Source of the DNA: Symsagittifera roscoffensis
Lineage: Eukaryota > Xenacoelomorpha > Acoela > Convolutidae
Reading direction: 5' to 3'
Assembly (NCBI RefSeq): GCF_963678635.1
Contig: NC_087068.1
Span: forward strand, 24,717,311-24,781,310
DNA: 64,000 nucleotides
In this document: positions 12,224 to 23,882 of the stretch, in pieces
How positions within the stretch are numbered: the stretch's first letter is position 1
How the letters are laid out: every line of letters begins with the position of its first letter
Made by a program: the position numbers and the translations under genes
Notes under the pieces: model-generated
What the model was told of the DNA's origin: nothing
Databases searched by the model: none
What the model saw: only the letters and a program-made list of their open reading frames with translations

Positions 12224-13941
12224 AGAAACTGTTCAAGCTAGAAAAAAATTAATTTTGACAAGATTCTCAAAACAATTAATCAATTATCGTAAAAAAAAAT
12301 TTTGAGAAAAGTCAATCCGAGGGTCTAAAATGTTTCTCTTCAGAGCTAATAAGGTGTCTTTGAATTTTTTGGGCAATAAAGAAGTAATTTGATCTGACAA
12401 AATGACATCATTACACTTTAACTTTTATAGAACAGTAAAAATTGTAGAATATTTCCACCAGAGAAAGTGACGTCATTATTCATTAACTTCTAGAATCTTC
12501 TAACTTTTAGAATCTACATAAAAATTTTATAAGAAGTCTTTTACATTTTTCTGAAACTTCTATATTCTAGGAATATCCGCTAAAATTTGACCAATCAGAA
12601 TTCCAGAAGTAATTCTAAGGGGATTAGATTGGTGAAAAAATTTGTATATTTCAGTTAATTTGCTAGTTTTTTCTAATCTAATTAAAGATACTCAACCATG
12701 GTTGTAAAAAATTGGAATAGTTTTCAAGGAAATTCTTCCCTTTTGAAAAACATTAGTCATGAAAAATTTCGTGTTCTATAAAGTTTTTTAAAAACAAATA
12801 AAATCAACCAAGTGCTGAAAAGTTTTTGAATGAGTTCAGATAATATTATGAAAAATTCAACAGAATTTACAGGTGAAAATAATATTTTTCTTTTCATTTG
12901 AAAATCTTCTACAATTCAGTTTTTTCAATCAACCTGTGTAGAAGTGTTGAAAGAAACGGAAACCTAACATTTTGAAACTATTTATAAAGGCATATTTGTA
13001 TGAAAGTTCTGGAACAATCTAAAAAATAAATGAACCGTTGAGAAGCTCTGGAACAACCTAGCAAATTTTGCTCCTTGCTCCTACCCGCGCTCCTTTTCCC
13101 CTCCAACCCATATTGTGAGGATGCCCAAACACTTTTTTCTGAGAATTTTGCCATTATCAATCAAGGCAACATTCCTTTTAGGACCAAATAATTTTTATGC
13201 TCCTCTATAATTTTTTATTTTCAAGAATTTAAATCGATTATACTTCAATTAGACTCCACTTTAACGAAGGGGTTATGATAATTATAATCTGAATAAAAAA
13301 TTTCCAATTTTCTGATTACTTTTCTGCTTTTTTACATTACTCATAGCCTACTGGGCTTATAAACCTACATACATTTGGCTATTTTCTCAAAATTGATATC
13401 CAGCGCGCTTTTAGCACCCCTCCAAATGGAATACATCAATTTTACCCCAATGCCCCACATTTATTTCACCTTTTTTTTATCTTTGCCTCCCCTACATCTA
13501 ACCCCCTTTCCCACGACTAACGCTCCCTACAAATGCAACACCCCATTTATCAAAAACTTTCAAAAATTCTAGAGCTTAAAAAGCGCTGGATTGATGTATG
13601 GAGGTGGGGGACGTGATTGAGGTTTAGGGGTAATAGGAGTAGGTAGCGAGATGAAAGGGTAAAATACAAGTAAAGAGGGTTCTTAGTGAGTGTAGGGGAG
13701 GTAATTGGGGGAAGTAAGAATGAAAGGCTTTATTGTAGGGCAACTGGAGGAGGAGCGAAGACATCCCAAAAAAAAAACGAGCAAAAATTTTGAAAAAATT
13801 CATGTATAAAAATATTCAACAATTTTAATAATCCAATTGTAATCTTCAGTTTATCGATTGCAATGTTGAGTTTTAAAACTATACGGAAAAGTTTTGAAAT
13901 TTTTATGGCCTGTCCATAAAATTCTATAAAATGCGATTAAA

Positions 13942-14162
13942 TTGGATTAATAAAGGAATATACACCAAGTAAAAAAGACATCATTTTAAACCCATATAAT
14001 CGATAGTAAGGGATTATAGTGAAATTTGAACGGATTATAACGGGTTATAATGGATTATAACCCGATATAATCCGTTTAAAATCCACTATGATCCCTTACT
14101 ATTGGTTATATGGGTTTAAAATTATGTCCATTTTGTTTGGTGTATAATCCTTTATTAATCAA
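13942..14162. mobile_element. Palindromic MITE-like element, copy 2
   Basis: Appears identical in position and sequence to the element at 5774-5994, offset by 8168 bp. It was therefore present before the tandem duplication or was homogenised afterwards. Confidence 0.75.
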
Positions 14163-14204
14163 TAGTAGTATATGTCGGGGCAGTGCAGCCGAGGCGGTTG
14201 GAGA

Positions 14205-14720
14205 CCCCCATGTATTAAGATAGGGAATAAAGCATCCGGTCTCCAAATTATGTATTAAAATAGTCTATAGATTTCCTATATATTAAGAGAGGGAACAGAT
14301 TTCCTATGTATTAAGATAGGGAATAGGTTTTCCAATGTACTAAGATACCATGTTTAGGATGGTAAGTTTCAGATGGTAAGCTTTTTCGGCGCACGAATTT
14401 CCCATGTATAGTGTAAATATTTTTCTATATGTATTAATTCATTGTAGGGTTTTAAGAACTCATTAAGATAGCAAAAAGGTTTCCTGTGTATTATAATAGG
14501 TTAAGGTTTTACCATAGATTTGAGATGGTAAGATGGTAAGTTTCAGAAAATCTTTTGGCGCCCGATCTTCCCATGTTTTAAGATAGTGTTTAGATTTCCC
14601 ATGTATTAGGATAGCGTATAGATATCCCTACAAATAAGGGTTAGAAATTTATTGTATTAATATAGGGAATAGGTTTCCCATTGTATTAAGATAGGGAATG
14701 GTAAATTTTCTGTGTGATGG
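14205..14720 (+). repeat. Degenerate minisatellite, copy 2
   Basis: Counterpart of the 6035-6560 array with scattered substitutions and small indels, more diverged than the flanking palindrome. Confidence 0.75.
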
Positions 14721-16730
14721 TAAGGAAATGTTAAGAAAAAAGGTAATTTTTTTTTCAATTTTGTGTGGAAATGTCTAGTTTTTTTGCAAAAATTGCGGCA
14801 CGCGTTACGTACTTCTTGAGTATTAGGTGTAGATTGAGTAACGAAGGTATTATGATTTTTGATTCATGATAAATCAATGGTAAAATGTGCAAAAATTTGG
14901 AATTTTTATCAAAAAAAAATTGAAATTTTTTTCAAAAAACTTCAAAACACAGTAAGATTTGATAAAATTCGATTTTGTAATCATTTTAATTTGATGACCT
15001 TACTTTTTCAAACAGTACTTAATCTAGCTGAATTTATGTTGAATTGTCGAAAAAAATCAAAAAAATTTACAATTTTTGGAAAAAATTGCAAAAGTTTAAG
15101 TGTTTTGGGAATTTGGAAAAATTTGCAAAAACATCAGATTTTTGCAAAAAGTTGCAGAAATCTCAAGGTTTTGGCTAGTTTTTTGGTGCTTCTGATCTAA
15201 TTGAAAAAAATATAAATACGTGTAGAGTTTAAAATTAACCTCAAATTGTAACTTAATTGGCATCATGTTGAAACAGTGATACAAAACTTCGAACAAAAAA
15301 ATGGTTTTTTCCACAATTATCTCTCAAAAAAACAAAATACAATAAATGTTTACCCTAATTTTAGCTAAAAAACGGTTTGTATAATGCTTTGAACAAATAA
15401 AGCTCAAATAAGCTGAATTAGTTTTGATACTTCCGATTTCTCGGGAAAAAGGTGTAATTAATTGTCATTTTCGAGAAAAAATATTAGTCAAACCTATCCA
15501 AAGTTTTCCATTTTTAACCTTCCATTTGTGTAATTAACTGGTTTTTTGTTCAATTCATGGAGAATTCACTTCAAAATTTTACTTCAATTGGACAATAAGA
15601 GCAAAATTTTTTGAAATTTCTAGATCAAACTTCATGATCCAAACCCAAACTTGTACAAAAATTACAACTAAGGTGAAGTTTTTCACGTTAATAGTAATAA
15701 TAACAAATGTCGTATCATTGGTGAAAAATGAAATTTTCACTGGTAAAAAATTGACTAAGAATAGGGTAATTTTTTCTTAAAAGTAAATAAGATTGGATAA
15801 AATTCAACAAAATCTTCTTCAAAACTAATGATTATCTCTCTGTTGCTTTACAACATAATGTTCATGATTTTTTTTGTAGAAATGTTCTATGATTTAAGAT
15901 GATTCTTATTTTCTGCATAAGACATGTTTTTGCTATTGAAGTCAATTTGCAAGAAAATTTTGTCAGAACTGGGGAATTAAAGAGGAAAATAGTATCAAAT
16001 GAACGAACAATTTGCTGGCAGAGAGAAAAATAGAACTGATAGCAACGTCTAATTTTTACCACGTTATTTGAACATTTTCTCCTTCAAGCACCATTAACTA
16101 TCACTTTTTTTGAAAAAAAAATTAAACCCTTTTTCTTGAGTGTTTTAGAAGTTTTCTCAAAAATGTCTAAGTGAGAAATAATCGGTGCTGTTTAAAGCAT
16201 TTTAAAGCACGTGTTTAAACTGCGAATTTAAAGGTATTTTTTCATGTTGATATATTAGAAAAAATTAAGAGCTGCTCTATTGTTTATAATCTGAAAACCT
16301 TCGAAATTAGAAATACGCAAGGGAATTTAATTCCATGTTTCTGCAACATCTAAAATCATCTAGAAGTTCTCTGCTTGCAAAAATGAACTTAAGAAAAAAA
16401 ATCAAGGCACAAACTGTAACAATTGAACTTAATAAGCAGTATTTTGCGAAATTTACTAAGCAGAAAAATCTATAGTGCTTTCAAGTTTTCGTATTGAAAA
16501 CAAATTGAAGTTAACCAGAACAAAGTTTTTAAATGTGTGTCTAACTGAATTTTTCAAGTTAAAATTCATTTAATTAGGAGATCTGGCATCTGGTTTTGCT
16601 AAATTATTAGTAGCATTAGAAGTTTTCAGCAATCTCCATATCTTTTTTTCAAAAATCTATACACATCAATTTTTTTTAAACCAAAATAATGAAATTTAGA
16701 TCTTGAAAGCAAATTTTTGATTCATGCTTC

Positions 16731-16940
16731 ATGTATCATCTTCCAGAAGATGTCAGTGTTGGATTAACTTCACTAGAACTATCCTCAAAAAATCCGAATT
16801 TTCGTATAAAATTACCTAATATATCAAATGATGAAAAATTTTCCAAACATTACACTTTTACGTTGGGTTTTTTCTCAAGATATAATTTATACGCAAAACT
16901 CCTAATGAAGAAAAATGAGACTGCTGAGCACATAATTTAA
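16731..16940 (+). pseudogene. Short relic open frame, copy 2
   Basis: 69 codons beginning MYHLPEDVSVGLTSLELSSK. The end was created by the roughly 135-bp deletion specific to copy 2, so the present stop is not ancestral. No recognisable domain. Confidence 0.25.
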
Positions 16941-17110
16941 CGTTATGTTGACAAGAAGAAAGCTTCTTCTTGATATGATTAGTGGTTTCCTGGCTGCTAC
17001 TTGTACAAAAGTTACGATTGGAACACTTTGAAACGTCACAGTGCTTTCGATGTCTTGATGAATCTTTACCTGTGTATCCTCTGCCACATTCAAAACATGC
17101 AACCTTTTTC
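16918..17110 (-). pseudogene. C2H2 zinc-finger relic, copy 2
   Basis: Same frame as copy 1 (VACFECGRGYTGKDSSRHRK...), also with CSNRN in finger 2 and with the last finger-2 His changed (KKKLSSC for KKKHSSC). The C-terminal tail is removed by the copy 2 deletion. Confidence 0.55.
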
Positions 17111-17277
17111 GTTTCTGTTCAGTGACGGCATCTCAATAACTTGTGAAAAAATTGGGAGAATAAAATGTCCCAAATTTTTGGAGAAGCATAGTTAAATACC
17201 CAAAGGAGAATAAAAGTAAATAAAAACAGTTATTTGAATTTCCTAACCAATTGTTTTTAACGTGAAAGATAATCAGA

Positions 17278-17721
17278 ATGGAAATGCTATTTAGCCTAGC
17301 TGAAATGAAAATCATTCAAATAAATCATGGAGTGTTCAAAAGTTTTGCTATCAACCAATCAGAATCGAGCATTACTTATAAGGAAAACTTTATCTTTTCT
17401 GATATCAAGCAATCAGAATCGAGTTTCAATGTTCATGAAATTTTCAAAAAATTTAATGTCAACCAATCAGAATTGAGCTCTTTTTCTCATGGAATTTTCA
17501 ATACTTTTGATATCAAACAATCAGAATTGAGCATTTTTTTGGTAACACTGTTTGTTGGAAATCAACCAATCAGAATACAACGTTTTCTAAAAGTGAACTG
17601 TTTATCGTTTTTTAAAAGCTTTAATCATCATTTGGAAAAAAATTTTCAAAAACGTTTGAATTTCTTGAGTTACTGTACAAGAAAATTAAAATTCCATTCG
17701 ATTTTCTCATTGATGAAATAG
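17278..17721 (+). repeat. 54-bp repeat array with open frame, copy 2
   Basis: Motifs at 17355, 17409, 17463, 17517 and 17566 keep the 54-bp spacing and the alternating CCAAT core. In this copy a 147-codon frame is open, reading as 18-residue repeats (INQSESS, IKQSESS, VNQSELS, IKQSELS). Copy 1 has a stop in it. The frame reflects the 54-bp (18-codon) period, so coding status is doubtful. Confidence 0.5.
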
Positions 17722-18409
17722 ATGTTGACTCTTACTTCTTTCACAATTTTTTGGATGTTTATGTTGTCCAAAATAGAGTTCTCCGACTAAGTTAAGGTCT
17801 GTTTAGGGGAATTAAATCAATCAAAGAGTAATTTTTGCGTATCAAAGCTTCAAACTTACGGCTGAATTACATATCACAAGGAAAGAAATTTTGTTTGTTC
17901 TCGAGAATTTGAACTTAATAAAAGATCGTACTGTAATAAATCAAAGACTCTTTTTATCCCCATTCAATACCCTAGTTTGTAACAATTCCCAAGCAAAATT
18001 CTTTATTCCTTCATTTTTTTAACCATTTTTAAAGTTCAAAATTGTGCTGGATGCGGTTTGGAATCAGATATCTAGAGATTTGCTTTGAAAAATTCATCAT
18101 TTTTGAGTTATTTTCTCATAACTACATCAAAATTAAAGAACCTGACTATCTACTCAAAATTTCTCAATGATTAGATACAAAAATTTTAATTAAATTTATG
18201 ACAAACATGGTGGAAATGCTACTTGTTCGCTATTCTTTTGTTACTTTTATCGGCAATTTTCTTATTCTTACAGCTAGCAACCTTTGATCATATATTTTTG
18301 CAATTGCTTTTATGTATCTTTCCTTCTATTTGGAAGGTTTTAAGTCTTTAAAAGGCTCCTCTGATTGCAAACGACAATGTGTTGGAAAAACCTAAAATGG
18401 AGCTTTGTG

Positions 18410-19195
18410 TCCGATTGGATACGACTTTTATATAAGAATTCCATAGTAGGAAGCTGAAATCTGTTTTACCACGACTACAACCCAAATAAAGAAAATCAAT
18501 TCTGATTGGTCGAACGCACACATTCGAGTTAAATTTACCCCTCACTTCTAAATAGAAATCTTTTTATTTTCAACTAAACTACCGTCAACTACCTCCTCTC
18601 TCAGCTCTAATTACCTTAATTTCAATTTATCTTCCGTCAGCTACATCCTCGAAGCTCTAAATCATTCTTGTTTTTTTTCTTTTACTCAATTTATGGCTCA
18701 AAAAGACCTTCTCAGTGCAAAACAGCAACCTCATGTACTCTGTAGATTTTTCGACTGATCTAGTTTAAATTCAAGTGCGAGAAAGAGCCTCTCGAGTTTT
18801 TCTGGCACGAATGGACATCCCAATTCAATTCTGGCACATGGTGGAATTGATGCGAAGGGATTTCAACGAACATCATATGATCCAAGTACCCATAACAGAG
18901 AACCAACTTGAAGAAATGCAAGTGATGGAGGAAGTTTCTGAGCATGTGGGAATGAACTACCCCGAGATTCCTGACTCAAGATTTGTGACTCAACCAGTCG
19001 ACGACTTCCTCTTTCCTTGGGATCACAATAGATGAAGATGAGAGTTTCTCAGAAACAATGACGCCTCAAAACACCACTCCACAACAACCACCAGCGATGG
19101 AACCTCGTCCAGCTCTGCGCTCCATTGAGAACCTCCAGAACTCCCCTGCTGCTCGACAGCTCTTTGGTTAAAAAAACTTGTAAATAAATGATGCT
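18410..19195 (+). pseudogene. Relic gene with CCAAT/TATA promoter, copy 2
   Basis: Inverted CCAAT (18414) and TATATAAG (18429-18436) lie upstream of ATG 18693 (MAQKDLLSAKQQPHVLC). The middle frame is open for 86 codons (18775-19035), through VMEEVSEHVGMNYPEIPD and VDDFLFPWD. The third-frame tail (about 19030-19170) ends RPALRSIENLQNSPAARQLF-G-stop, followed by aataaa at about 19184. RPALRSIEN fits the RxxLxxxxN destruction-box pattern, which is short and could be chance. Copy 1 lacks 48 bp found here. The order promoter, frames, poly(A) signal suggests a gene copied whole. Confidence 0.45.
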
Positions 19196-19389
19196 GGATA
19201 ATCAATTCGTTCTTTGTTATTAACTAATTTCTTCAATTTCGTTTCAATTACGATAAAAGATGAGAAGTTCAGGGCAAATCATTGAAAAACATTTAGAAAT
19301 TAATTTAGCGCTGCGAACTCGCACACATGTTAAAAAACTTGAATACTTTTTGCACAAATTAAACAAAAACACTAGAAAATTAGTACACA

Positions 19390-19770
19390 AAAAGTACCAA
19401 ATGGTTTTTGCATCTTGTCAAAAAAACACACACTTTCGGTACTTTAAAGAAAAATTGAAAGATTTTTCGCATTTTATCGAAAAAGTGAAAAACGTTTCGC
19501 ATCTTGTCAAAAAATTTGAAACACTTTTCGCAGTTTGTCAAAAAATAGAAACAATTTTCGCATTTTTTAAAAAAACTGAAACGTTTTTCCTAGTTTGCGA
19601 AAAAAAATTTAAAAAATTATCGCATTTTGTCGAAAAAATTGAGACACTTTTCGCATTTTGTCAACAGAAGTGAAACACTTTTTTCTTTTTGTTCAAAAAA
19701 TTGAAATACTTTTTGCGTTTTCTAGAAAAAACTGAACTTTGTTTAGCATCTCGCCAAAATAAAATCTTAC
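19390..19770 (+). repeat. 31-bp A/T minisatellite, copy 2
   Basis: Shorter version of the same array. One frame stays open from 19260 to 19673 and reads as repeats of a KIETLFAFCQK-like peptide, but the copy 1 equivalent is broken. The frame is best explained by the repeat, not a gene. Confidence 0.8.
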
Positions 19771-20895
19771 ATTTTTTCTTGCACGGTTAATAAGTAATCT
19801 CTATGAAATTTTTGTTCAAATTTTGATTCTTCAGAAAACTAATTTTTGCATGTCTGTTGATCAGAAACAATAGAAAACTAATGCATTAATAAAGGGAATA
19901 GCGATGAAAGTCAAAATTATAGAAGTTTTCTACGCAATAAGTCAACATGTTTGTTACTTTAAAGTTTTGCGTTTTTCGCTTTATTATTTAAGAAATAAAG
20001 TTAGAATTTTACATAGTTTTTGAAAAAAACAAGAAAAAACATGCATCTTGCCAAAAAAAATTTCAGATTTTTTAGCATCTTGCAAAAATTCTTGAGAGAA
20101 ATGTTGGTACAGGTAAAAATTGTTTATATATATATATATATTAGAAACTGTTCAAGCTAGAAAAAATTTAACTTTGACAAGATTCTCATAACAATTATTC
20201 AATTTTCGTAAAATTTTTTTTGAAAAAAATCAATCTGGGGGTCTGGCATGATTCTCTTCAGAGCTAAGAAGGTGTCTTTTGAATTTTTTGGGCAATTAAG
20301 AAGTATTTTGATCTGACAAAATGACATCATTACACTTTAACTTTTCTAGAACAGTAATAATTGTAGAATATTTCCACCAGAGAAAGTGACGTCATTATTC
20401 ATTAATTTCTAGAATCTTCTAGCTTTTAGAATCTACATAAAAAATTTTTGAGAAGTCTTTTACATTTTTTTGAAATTTCTATAGTCTAGGAATATCCGCT
20501 AAAATTTTACCAATCAGAATTCCAGAAGCAATTCTAAAGGGATGAGATTGATGAAAAAATGTGTAAATTTCAGTTAATTTGCTAATTTTTTTTAATCTAA
20601 TTAAAAATACTCAACCATGGTTCTAAAAAAATGGAATAGTTTTCAAGGAAATTCTTCCGTTTTGAAAAACATTAGTCAAGAAGAAATTCGTGTTCTACAA
20701 AGTTTTTTAAAAACAATTAAAATCAACCAAGTGCTGAAAAGTTTTTGAATGAGTTCAGATAATATTATGAAAAGTTCAACAGAATCTAAAGGTGAAAATA
20801 ATATTTTTCTTTTCATTTGAAAATCTTCTACAATCCAGTTTTTTTCTATCAACCTGAGTAGAATTTTTGAAAGAAACGGAAACCTATCTCAAACT

Positions 20896-21432
20896 TTGAA
20901 ATCAATCATAAAAGAACGGGCGATTTACTGCATCCACTTTGAAGTTGGTACCGAAACTGTCAAGATTCTCCAATTTAATAAAATCTCCGATGCTAGTAAG
21001 CAAATTATCATAGATCTTTCAGAATGGAGAGAACTCGAGAGTAAAAGAATTAGAGATTTTAGAAAAGAATTGGCTATGTCTAAGCCACCTTCGAGAAAAA
21101 AGTACGGGTTTTCGTATGGTTCAAATGAAAAATAAATTGATGAAGTTGTGGATCTGGGATACGCAAATAGTTTTCATTTGCTTACAAGTGAACATTTACT
21201 GCAAATGATTATTTTTGAAAAATTGGCTGAAGTTGACATCTTTTACAGAGATTTGAACAAGTGTTTCAGTCCCTTAAGAATTTCCTTACATGATTGGCGA
21301 AAAATTGAAAAAATTTGTGAAAAAAGGTACAAGAAGGAAAAGTTGAAGGTTTAACAGGACAACTTAGCTCTGTTTAGAAGAAAATATGGTGTGGCACATG
21401 AAGAAAAAAAGGACAAGGAACTCGAAAATTAA
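20896..21432 (+). pseudogene. Decayed gene with two PC4/p15-like domains
   Basis: One frame runs 20896-21432, interrupted only by TAA at 21133 and TAA at 21352. Segment 1 has VKILQFNKISD followed by IIIDLSEWRELE; segment 2 has VDIFYRDLNKCFSPLRISLH followed by DWRKIEKI. Both follow the PC4 (transcriptional coactivator p15) core pattern of VDIRxFY, then GISLxxxxWxxL. PC4 binds single-stranded DNA. A short third segment ends with a Lys/Glu-rich tail. No ATG opens it, and the frame continues upstream into the end of repeat copy 2 to about 20821. Suppressed stops or introns are less likely alternatives. Confidence 0.5.
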
Positions 21433-21608
21433 CTCAGTTTTTGATTTTTTACGCATTTTTTCTAAGTTTTCCATTTAATTGTAAAATGGTTTTTCTTTTC
21501 ATTTGAACTGAGTGTTTCTGAACCAAAGTTTATTTTTTAAAGATTTATCAGTGTAAATTGTGTAAAGAACATTTGAATTTGAAGAAATTGATTATTTTAT
21601 CACAAAGA
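21433..21608. other. AT-rich spacer
   Basis: No gene or repeat recognised between the PC4-like relic and the minus-strand relic. Confidence 0.6.
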
Positions 21609-22095
21609 TTACATAATCACTAAGCACAGAACCTTGACAATCAATAAAGCAATCAAAAAACTTGAACAAATCAGATTCATATTTTCAGTTTTGAACTTTT
21701 CGAAAAGTATCCAGAAAACTGAATCGATAGTTTGGGTGGAAACTAATTTCTGATTAGAACATAAATAATGTCTCTTGAATTTCTTCCAAATTAGTCGTTT
21801 CTTTGCAATACTAGGCAATTTTTCGGCTCCTTTCTATCGTAAGTTATGTTGAACTGCTCGATTAAGCTGATTGAATACTTCTTTGCTTGATGTAACAATA
21901 CTTGACTGGAATTTGTGTTTGAACAAAGTGTAAAGACAGTCTATCTCTTGATATATGTTTACATATTTATCTAATCTCTGACGAATTTGGCTCAGAGATG
22001 TTCCTACTAAAACCAAACGGAACTTACCATTCTCTAAAGAACATAAAGAGTTGTGGGTAGAGACACAAAAATCTTGGGTTACTATGTATTTTTAG
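21609..22095 (-). pseudogene. Decayed minus-strand gene with C-terminal hydrophobic segment
   Basis: Reading leftward, one frame is open from about 22090 to a TAG at 21834-21836, then again to TAA at 21609. It starts with a short Cys-containing stretch, continues with a probable helical region (SQIRQRLDKYVNIYQEI), and ends with about 22 residues that look membrane-spanning (CSSFLIALLIVKVLCLVIM). More coding-like sequence lies upstream in another frame. The layout suggests a membrane-anchored protein; the family is not recognised. Confidence 0.35.
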
Positions 22096-22511
22096 TAAAA
22101 ATTGTTGGAAAAGGAAATAAATAGCATTTTTTACAATAATCTGAATAAAAGCTGGGAAGAGCTTGACACATAGCAGGATCCATCTGGAACAATGATTTTT
22201 GCTGAGAATTGTGGATTTATTTAGTAGAAATAACGCCAACGTGATATCGGTATATGGAAATTTCATACAAAACAATCCATATATGGTAGTACATCCATAT
22301 ATGGAAATCATGATGAGTCATACTTTTTACTTCCATTTTTGTTTAATCTCAAAATAATTTTTCTCATTTTGCTTCATCTGATCAGTTTGCTCTACAAAAA
22401 TGTACTCAAGAAAATACACTAGTCCCAATTATATTGAATTCTCAAAAAATCAAACAAATACTGGGAGATTCGTTTGGTTCCAAAAATCCTACAAGGGGAA
22501 AAAAAATTTTT

Positions 22512-22840
22512 AACCCTGCTTTCAACTACTAATAATTAAAGATTTGGGTCAATTTGAAAAGTCCCAACAAGTCTATCTCAGTGAAAAAGAAAGAGAAGCC
22601 TTGTCGGCAATCCGGAATATTGTTATTCGCGATGCTGAAAACCTTGGACTCATACCTATGTTTGAAGCCAAATCTGGCAAAGAATCAACTATGGATCAGG
22701 AGCTCGACATCTGCAATAGAGTATATGAAATAGCAACATACAACATGAGGAGGGTGTGTATCACAATCAAGGAGTACAGTGTTAACAAACCTCCCTACAT
22801 CCAACTTGATTCTTCACTGCAAAGGAGAATGAAGCAATGA
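22512..22840 (+). pseudogene. Open frame of unknown family, possibly PC4-related
   Basis: Open from after a TAA at 22511 to TGA at 22838. It has no good ATG start; an acceptor-like aattaaag precedes GATTTGGGTC, so it may be a last exon. It reads YLSEKEREALSAIRNIVIRD and ends MRRVCITIKEYSVNKPPYIQ LDSSLQRRMKQ. The last segment loosely resembles a PC4 core (VxIxxY...IxL). Composition is strongly coding-like. Confidence 0.4.
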
Positions 22841-23397
22841 AACATTTTGCCTATGTAAACTATACTTTGAATGAATTCAAAGAACTGTTCCAGATATTGA
22901 GAGCCTTTATTTTTTTTGATAATTATAAACCTCAGTAATGCTTTGTGATGTTTTGTAGGTTGTTAATTGAAGTTTTATTTGTTTGAAACATTTTTTTTAC
23001 TGAAGTGCACATTTAGAGCTAAGATATCTGAGGAAAAGTCAGACAAAACATACATTTCAATCATAATTGAAATAAAACATTAAACAAATAACAATGGATT
23101 TTTCAGTATTTGTAAAAAAAAATTACAGAAAGTTTATTTAATTACTGTTTTAATCTACATTTGAGTAAATTGGTCTTATTTGAACAAAGTTACAAACAAA
23201 ATGTAGTTGAACACCTTATCAATATTTTTTGAATTTCTGTTTTTCATTGATTGTTTTCATTTTTGCTTGCCATAATTTGAGGTTTTGATTAGCTACATGA
23301 GTTTTCTAAAAGTTAGACTCTAAATGTGGGAAACAATTATATGATGACTACAAAACAAATTTAAATGAAACGACAATTCGAGTTTTTTTAAGTTGTT
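22841..23397. other. AT-rich spacer
   Basis: No coding segment, repeat or RNA gene recognised. Confidence 0.6.
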
Positions 23398-23882
23398 TTG
23401 TTTCTTTCAGTGAGAAAAATGTTTCTATCAAAAGCATTTTCAGTGTCTGAGATTGAAATTTATCAGCTTTTAAGGTTGAAATACTACAAAATACTAAAAC
23501 AGTGGTGGACAGATGGCGTTGATGGAGATTGTATTAGTTTTAACTTGTATAGAAACACAGAAAGTTCAAGAATTTTGATAAAAAGACGTAGAGGCGATTT
23601 CAGAAAAAAGGGGTACTGCCAGATTTATCAACAATGTTTTATTTAGAAGAGCTAACTCAGATTGAGTGATCGATCAGTAAAAAACTAAACAATGGAAGAG
23701 CCTATGAAACTAAAATTGAAGATATGGAACATCATTTCGATTACTGTTCTGAATTTGATACAAATACAAAATCTAGATTTGTCAGAATATCTTTTAATCG
23801 ATTTTTCAAAATTAAAAAACTTCCCGTTGTTTATATTACAATATACCAAAAAGAAAACAATAAAAATAATATATATTGGTAA
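23398..23882 (+). pseudogene. Broken open frames of the same island
   Basis: Frame one (23398-23646) follows an acceptor-like tttctttcag and includes SVSEIEIYQLLRLKYYKILK then DCISFNLYRNTESSRILIKR. A second frame (23670-23882) reads NNGRAYETKIEDMEHHFDYC and then RFVRISFNRFFKIKKLPVVY. The two are out of frame with each other, suggesting a frameshift or a lost intron. Not assigned to a family. Confidence 0.3.

Larger units (their letters stand above)
4797..12965 (+). repeat. 8.17-kb direct tandem duplication, copy 1
   Basis: Copy 1 starts at aacattttggaactattt (4797), which recurs as aacattttgaaactattt at 12966. The two copies align along their whole length at an offset of about 8168 bp early on, falling where copy 2 has lost sequence. 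Similarity is uneven: some blocks of more than 300 bp are identical (for example about 7981-8308), others differ by substitutions and indels. Contents in order: CT-rich/GA-rich asymmetric stretch, palindromic element, minisatellite, AT-rich filler, short relic frame, zinc-finger relic, CCAAT array, relic gene with promoter, 31-bp minisatellite, (AT)n. Confidence 0.93.
12966..20886 (+). repeat. 8-kb direct tandem duplication, copy 2
   Basis: Second tandem copy, about 250 bp shorter overall. Losses include about 135 bp near 16937 (between short taattt repeats), part of the 31-bp minisatellite and most of the (AT)n tract. It retains an extra 48 bp in the relic gene near 18795. Homology to copy 1 ends at gaaacggaaacct (about 20886), where copy 1 meets the start of copy 2, while copy 2 continues into unique sequence carrying an open frame. 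Confidence 0.93.

Noticed and set aside
19260-19673. 137-codon open frame with repeated KIETLFAFCQK-like peptide
   Set aside because: The frame follows the 31-bp minisatellite and is broken in copy 1; no independent sign of coding.
20896-21432. Variant genetic code reading TAA as an amino acid
   Set aside because: Two in-frame TAA codons are better explained by decay; the CELF gene in the same window uses conventional stops and shows no in-frame TAA.
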